From positions 311,684,031 through 311,748,030 of the forward strand of contig OX465600.1 in NCBI GenBank assembly GCA_950022295.1: a stretch of DNA of 64,000 nt, written 5' to 3'. Below, piece by piece: positions 58,216-64,000 of the stretch (its first letter is position 1; every line of letters starts with the position of its first letter). The DNA comes from Bromus sterilis. Taxonomy: Eukaryota > Streptophyta > Magnoliopsida > Poales > Poaceae. A program made the translations under genes and the position numbers. The notes beneath the pieces were generated by a model. The model searched no databases. It worked only from the letters and a program-made list of their open reading frames with translations, and had not been told where the DNA came from.

Positions 58216-58769
58216 ATTGTACGCACATTTTTAATATATAATCCTAATATTTTATATTCTGCCCTATTGCACCCTACATTAAATAATTTTGTTTCGAGAT
58301 ATCTTGGACACACTTCACTGTTGGGTATGTTAATAAGGGAAAAGAAACCCCCTTGAATGTTTTCATAGACCACATTTTTATGAGAAAGTCATTCCGGTTT
58401 ATTTGTAGGCGATTGTGCCTACAATTCCACCGTGACACTTATGGAATGCCATCTGAAAGTGATGTTTGCTGGTCGACCCGCTGGGATGTCTCGGGTTTTC
58501 AATGTCCGTCTCTCAGCTGAGCATTTGAAAAGACTGGTAGCACACCATTATGGATCTAAAGCAGGAAAGAAACTAAAACATAAAGACAAGCTGATCACTT
58601 GCCTTGCAATGGCGAGAAAGCATGGTGTGGTGAGTGAGGAGGATTATGCCGCCGGGTGCCCACCAGAGGTTGCAACCTTAACTTCTCATAGTTAATTAGG
58701 AGCAAAAATAGTAATGATTTGACGATAATACATATATGAATGTATGTATGCTTTGTTTCCAAAAGTGCT

Positions 58770-59140
58770 CAAGTGATCCCGAGCTCATATGAGCTCGGGT
58801 GAACAGTAAAATACAAAAAAATACAAAAAAAAATCAAAAAAATCTGAAATTTTTTGTGGTGAACATTTGACAAATTTTTAATATGCTTGCAAAATTTCAT
58901 CACAAAATAACATCCGTGGAATACACAGAAAAAAAAACAAAATCAAAACTCCAAAATGCTATAAAAAATAACATTTTTGGAGCATCGATTTTGTTTTTTT
59001 TTCTGTGTAATGAAATTTTGCAAGCATGTTAAAAATTTGTCAAATGTTCGCCACAAAAAATTTCAGATTTTTTTGAATTTTTTTTGTATTTTTTTCGATT
59101 TTACTGTTCACCCGAGCTCATATGAGCTCGGGATCAATTG
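58770..59140. mobile_element. Foldback MITE in intron 4 of the papain-like gene
   Basis: Long inverted repeat of about 371 bp: TGATCCCGAGCTCATATGAG at the left and its complement at the right. The arms stay paired through the A/T-rich interior (tttttgtggtgaacatttga / tcaaatgttcgccacaaaaa) for well over 100 bp each. The right end lies only 21 bp before the exon 5 acceptor. Confidence 0.9.
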
Positions 59141-59554
59141 CTCTGTGTCCCTTTGTTTCAGGCTATTAGGTATAAGATCAAAAGCTTCAGGAGGCTAAGA
59201 GACCGGGAGAAGCTGGATATCCCTGCGCGCTTGGAGAAGGCTGAGATGGTCCTTACAACTTTCAGGGTGACGGATACATAGCGACTCATTCTGCCACATG
59301 AGATCTACAGATACGAGGCACCGGAGCAACATCCGGGTATACACCCCGCTCATTGCGTTGTCCTGACAAGCTCTGGCCTGGTGTACAATGACTTGGAGGC
59401 TGGGACTGATGATGAGAAGGTCAATGACCCTGAGGTCGCCTACGAGTACCTCAACAGCTACAATGGCTGGGGTATCGACGGATCTGGATACATTTATGCA
59501 GATAGCATACGTGAGAGCTACATCATCAAGGTAGCTGAGCCCACTCACATGTAG

Positions 59555-61910
59555 TGCAGACATTGACACTACTAATTTCACTGCCTCAAACGGACACGTA
59601 CATATATCAAGCCACAATACGTGTATAGAGAAGTTGTTTTCCCACCAGGACCTTTGTTTTGTTGCTCCAGCATATTATGCGTCTTGTACATGATTGGTCA
59701 TATTCCTCGTTGCCATTGTGACAGTGTAAGGTTCGCTGGAAAATGGAGTTTCGGCATGGCCCGCCCAAGGTATTGGCTGTAACAAAACAGCATAGTTCCA
59801 TTCATCAACTACTGCAGCATAGAGTTTTTTTTTTTTGGTACTCAAATTTTGCAATGACTACTTGTCACAGTGTGTTTGTAAATTGTATAGAATAATTGTC
59901 TTGTCTGGATATGAATGCACTATTTTAGTTCTACATACCTTATTTCCTTCGGACTGGCTATACATAAGTCACCTATTAAATTATTTTGGATAAGTTCAAT
60001 TTTTGGGCCACTAGATTAAGATTTTTTTTGAAGGTTTAGATTAAGATTCACTGGTCATCCTTCTTCCTTCTTCCTCCAACTTTTTTCCTCCAACAGTTCC
60101 TTCTATGAAACCGACTTACCCAAATTACTAATTTTGTCAACTTACATACAGCTACAATGTATTATTTCCTTATACTTTACGAGTTAAGAAAAGGTGGTTC
60201 CTAGCCGAACCCCTAAAAGTTAACTTATCAATTATTTTAACACAAATGCATTTACCTTGAGACCATCGAGTTAAGCCTTTACTAATCAATTACTCAATTA
60301 ACGAGATCTTGGGCTCATACTTCACCAGCTCCTCACTAGGAGTATTGATCCAAAGAAAACGACTAGGAAAATTATACATTTACACAACCTTCTTGACTAC
60401 TCCTGCAAGTCCAATCAATAATTTCCCCATCTTATTGCTCTTCTCCGTTGACTTCTCTAGCTTGCACACTTGTTTTTTTTTACCTCTTCAAACTTGAACA
60501 TAGTGTCCTTTGTAATCTCATCTCTAGCAATTAGTGCACGAACATCCAATAAACTTCTCTTGATCAATAGTTTAATGTATTTTTCTTCCCAAAATAAAAA
60601 AAACAACCTTCTTGCATAAAATAAGCAAACAATGAGCAAAAATTTTAGTTGAACCAAAGAACTACTGCACAAAAATGCACTCACTTTTTTCAATTTCAAA
60701 CTTGAAAAAACCCATCCTTGATGTTCTTCCATCTTCGAGACCAGGCGCACCACCAGCCGCCAACATCAATCATCACACTTGATGAGCAACATAGGCTCAT
60801 CGATGATTTGCTGGACGAGGGTCGATCCCATCCCAACGGCGGACCAGAATGCACAGGCGGTCAGACAATGATGCGAGCAGCGAGAAGAGGAAGACATACC
60901 GTGATGATGCGCGATAAGCTCCGAGTGGCTGCATGTTTTGATTTTTGATGAACCTCTACAAAATACGATGTAACCGAGGCGTGTGGGTGTCATATCCGAT
61001 GACGACATCGACGGGCGTAGATGCATCGAATCCGATGGCGCGGGGACTTGCGGTGACATAATAGAAGTGTGCGAAGGAGTGGAGGGTTCTAAGGGAAGAC
61101 TACGGTGGTGCATGGTCGCAGACAGAGGCAAGGACGTCCATACCTGAGTGGATGTGGTCGAGTGGGAAAGAGAGAACCATGGGGGAAGGGATAATTTTTC
61201 CTGAGAAGTGGCACCAATTGAGTAAATATAGATATCCATTGATGCAAATATTATAAAATTATAGTAAAATAGGTGACCGATTGTGTTAAGATGGCTAGAG
61301 ATAGAACAAAACTTCCTAGCACATACAAATATGACCTTCCAACCAACCTAACTAACAAAATATGAAGATCAAAGGAGATTGAGAGAAAAGAGAGCCACAA
61401 CCTTTAACACAAGTGATGTTGGAGGAGGACACCAACGATGGCACATCTGGCTCGACTATGTGTGTGGGGTTTGGGCTAGTGGAGCCCACAACGATCACGT
61501 GGCTCCATATGTGTTGTAGGCAGCAGCAACACGAAAATCTCTGGTGGTGAAGGCCCTCAAGGGCTTTGCCAATGGCATAGTATGGTGAGAGGTCGATAGA
61601 GGGGAGAAGACAAGAACTAGGAACAAGAGCCCCTCGAAGGATGATCTTCTTCCCCACCACGCACGACATGTGTTTTGATTTATTTATTTTTGTGTGAGTG
61701 GAACTGAGGAGCACCAAAGAGACCTGGAAATAATTTGGAGGAGACCAATCATATCGTGGAGATGATAATTTCTCGGGGGAAAAGATGGAAATATCAAAAA
61801 GAGAAAATCTTGTGAAAAAAAGTTTAGTTTGCTTATGTGACGGGCTTGCTGAGATGAGATGGATGGTTTAGATGTTGACATAAATGAAAGTAGTGGAAAT
61901 CATTCTCTTT
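59555..61910. other. Intergenic, no supported gene
   Basis: 59555-59800 is probably the 3' flank of the papain-like locus. 60700-61200 is a GC-richer patch with short frames on both strands and no domain. The rest is AT-rich. Confidence 0.45.
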
Positions 61911-62036
61911 GATAGTAATGTTATACACGAAGCTTTTTTAATAGATAAATTTGGAGGAAAAGCCTAAAAAAATGATAGTAATGTTATACACGAAGCTTTT
62001 TTAATAGATAAATTTGGAGGAAAAGCTGGTGCTCAA
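61911..62036. repeat. 63-bp tandem duplication
   Basis: The unit starting gatagtaatgttatacacga is present at 61911 and 61974 and is identical over about 54 bp, with a divergent end (agcctaaaaaaat). Confidence 0.9.
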
Positions 62037-62100
62037 CCATGGATCATTTTTCTCATGCCAGCTGTGTCCTATGTTTGTCATGTGTCTTGATTAAAACTCA

Positions 62101-62150
62101 CTAGCAGGGAGATGGCACGGTGACACGCCGTGCCCATGCTGAAACCTGTA
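62101..62150 (-). mobile_element. Candidate Helitron 3' terminus
   Basis: On the minus strand the sequence reads a hairpin GGCACGGCGTGTCACCGTGCC-type stem, then ATCTCCCTG and CTAG followed by T. This is the Helitron 3' signature (hairpin plus CTRR before a T). The matching 5' end (downstream in + coordinates) was not identified. Confidence 0.5.
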
Positions 62151-64000
62151 TGTATATGTGTTTTTGTTACCTTTTTAAATTAAAAGGAAAAATAATACTC
62201 CGTAATAATGTGGAGTCAAGCTTTTTGCAAAGAGTTTATGCTCTGGTGCTCATGTTCAGGAGTCACAAAACGTAATGTAGCCAATACGGCAATATTCATT
62301 TACTTTCTTAAATTCATATGGGTTTACACATGAAAGGTAAAAGTTGTCCACCATATATGCAACATTTGACATTGTTTTACCTAGTAATTGTAACTAAGAG
62401 TTGCAATCACAAACAGAACCAATGGTCTCTTATCGAAGTAATCAAAAGAGGTAACTATGCATCTTTCTACGTACGACCAAACAAAGAAATTTATAAGATT
62501 TGTAAAACCCATTGGTCGAGTAATTAACAACAAATAGATCAAGGCTAGGCCCGAAATAATTTTATTCCTTGTAAAAAAAGATTGTAGAACAATGTTATAA
62601 TGCTTCAAGTGGACGATCAGGCATTATTTGCTCTTCCATTGGAACAACATATCATACGACAACTTCACAGGGGAAGAATAGATGTCAATTTCTATTCAGT
62701 TTCCTTTGACAAAATAAAGAGAGAAGCGTCATAAGTCAACTTCACAAAACAAATAACATATGGAGATTCCAATTCAACTTTCTTTCACAAAAGAAAAGGA
62801 GAAAATCTTTCAGTACTTACAACAAAATCAGAGAAGTTTGAAGGCAATATGTAGTTTGACATTTTATCAAGAAGATGTTTCATTGTCCAACATACCCTCT
62901 CCTGGGCTTGGTGTACCCCTGTTGCACTCTTCAACAATATGAGACACCTAGATATAAAATCAACACATCAGCCAGGCAATATAAACTAATTAAATTTATA
63001 GCAGAAAAAAATACATCCAAGACTGTAACCTGAGCTATAAATCAACAACAAACACTTATAACGGGAACTTATAGATAGTTCATCTGCGCAACACACATTT
63101 GTTTAGACCATCTCAACCATACCAACTAACCAGAATTTGCCACACAAAAAAACAATTCATAAACATTTTTTCTCTCAATCTTCTAGTGAGCATGAAGGCA
63201 CCTGATTTTGTAACGACCACAGCCTCAGCACCACCTACTCATGTCCGACCTCCGTTAGAACCAAACGGTGTTCCACCTCAGTTGAGTGTTTTTTTCAGAA
63301 AACATCAAAGGGAAGTTGTTGAGAGGCAGAAATGGGGTATTTCCAAAACTATGGAGCAAGAGAAATACTAATTACCACTTCCTGCTAACTCAATCATAAT
63401 CTAAGTCTGTACTATCTTGTGCTTTCCCTACAGCCATAAGAGCAATCAGAATATGCCCAAAATTATATCCTCTTTCCATCTAGCTATGTAAAATGCAATC
63501 CGTAGGACAAAAAAAAAATAGGGGACTTCTATTCATAAATAAATGTTCATGGGATAAGCATATCCCCACAAATTAACATTACTCATTCTTTATCTAAGTT
63601 ATCAATCAAAACTGCTAACTGAAGAATTGAATCACTTGTCAACTCTTAAATACTCAAAAAATGTAAGTACGTAAAATCCCAATGACCAAGTAATTAGATA
63701 CCATACCAAAGGAAACAGTGTCAGTCTGCCTTTTGCATAATTATAAATTCATTCTGCTTCACCTAGTGCATCCAATGTGTCATCCGCTCTTCACTTGCCT
63801 ATCAAAACATCAAACATGTTAATGAACTTTGTATGCCATTTTTCTATTTCTAAAAGCTCCTGGTCTTGGACAGTGGACATGTTCTCATATACACAACCAA
63901 AAAGACCTATAATGAAGGAATCAATCTAAATCGGTTGGATCCACCATAAATTAGGGTTGACTATCTATCGAGCAGATTTTGTATAAATACCAGTACCCTT
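62151..64000. other. AT-rich DNA, no supported gene
   Basis: Only short open frames. I recognise no protein, RNA or complete repeat. Confidence 0.4.

Larger units (their letters stand above)
54455..59554 (+). pseudogene. Papain-like (C1A) cysteine protease homologue with premature stop
   Basis: Exons 54455-54571 (ATG 54467), 55870-55933, 56049-56153, 58409-58668 and 59162-59554. All borders are GT-AG and every phase fits, giving 308 codons to the final TAG. A non-coding first exon ending at 54290 (CACCGAG|GTGAGC) is likely. Papain features: a W-R-K ... PPPRMQISGDC lead-in to the presumed catalytic Cys94, in DCAYNSTVTLME where CWAFS is usual; the LSAEHLKRLV and HGVVSEEDY segments of the alpha domain; presumed catalytic His242 in HPAHCVVL; and Asn276 in LNSYNGWG, where NSWG-x-GWG is usual. 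An in-frame TAG at 59279-59281 (codon 218) would remove His and Asn. There is no propeptide or signal peptide. It is either a pseudogene or a truncated, inactive homologue. Confidence 0.7.

Noticed and set aside
60766..61239. 157-aa Ser/His-rich frame on the - strand
   Set aside because: Low-complexity composition, no domain or splice support.

Overview
The window looks like a piece of a large, repeat-rich grass nuclear genome, most likely Triticeae (wheat, Aegilops or barley type). The evidence is spliced plant genes with GT-AG introns, many Stowaway and Tourist MITEs, CACTA transposons with short subterminal repeats, copia and large-LTR retrotransposons nested in one another, and Helitron ends. 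The species is an inference from repeat style; no organelle, rRNA or tRNA genes were seen.

Layout. 0.5-2.4 kb: 3' end of a decayed copia element (RNase H tail plus LTR). 2.8-3.3 kb: small two-helix membrane protein of unknown function. 4.6-7.1 kb (-): intact two-exon CHX-family cation/H+ antiporter. 8.8-9.6 kb: Helitron-derived repeats and a 100-bp tandem duplication. 11.3-12.3 kb (+): two-domain B3 protein. 13.3-15.1 kb (-): DUF3615-type gene A. 15.9-18.7 kb: 1.4-kb tandem duplication, one copy carrying a 404-bp Helitron. 19.1-23.6 kb (-): seven-exon UTP7/WDR46 (BING4) ribosome-biogenesis gene, with a 1.47-kb non-autonomous LTR element just upstream. 25.7-30.0 kb: no convincing gene, three MITEs. 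30.1-34.6 kb: complete young copia element with one long open reading frame that has lost protease and part of integrase. 35.0-36.9 kb (-): DUF3615 gene B, paralogue of gene A. 38.2-45.9 kb: a probable solo LTR (3.7 kb) split by a 3.9-kb CACTA element. 46.6-48.5 kb (-): FAR1/FRS-like pseudogene. 49.9-53.5 kb: decayed gene tail split by a second CACTA element that itself carries a B3-like gene. 54.5-59.6 kb (+): five-exon papain-like cysteine protease homologue with a premature stop. 59.6-64 kb: no recognisable gene.

Likely functional genes are CHX, the B3 protein, UTP7, the two DUF3615 paralogues and perhaps the small membrane protein. They are unrelated in function and form a small gene island, not a pathway. 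The most unusual observations are the divergent split papain-like gene, the B3-like gene carried inside a CACTA element, the DUF3615 duplication spanning UTP7, and several transposon insertions whose target duplications or empty sites can be read directly.
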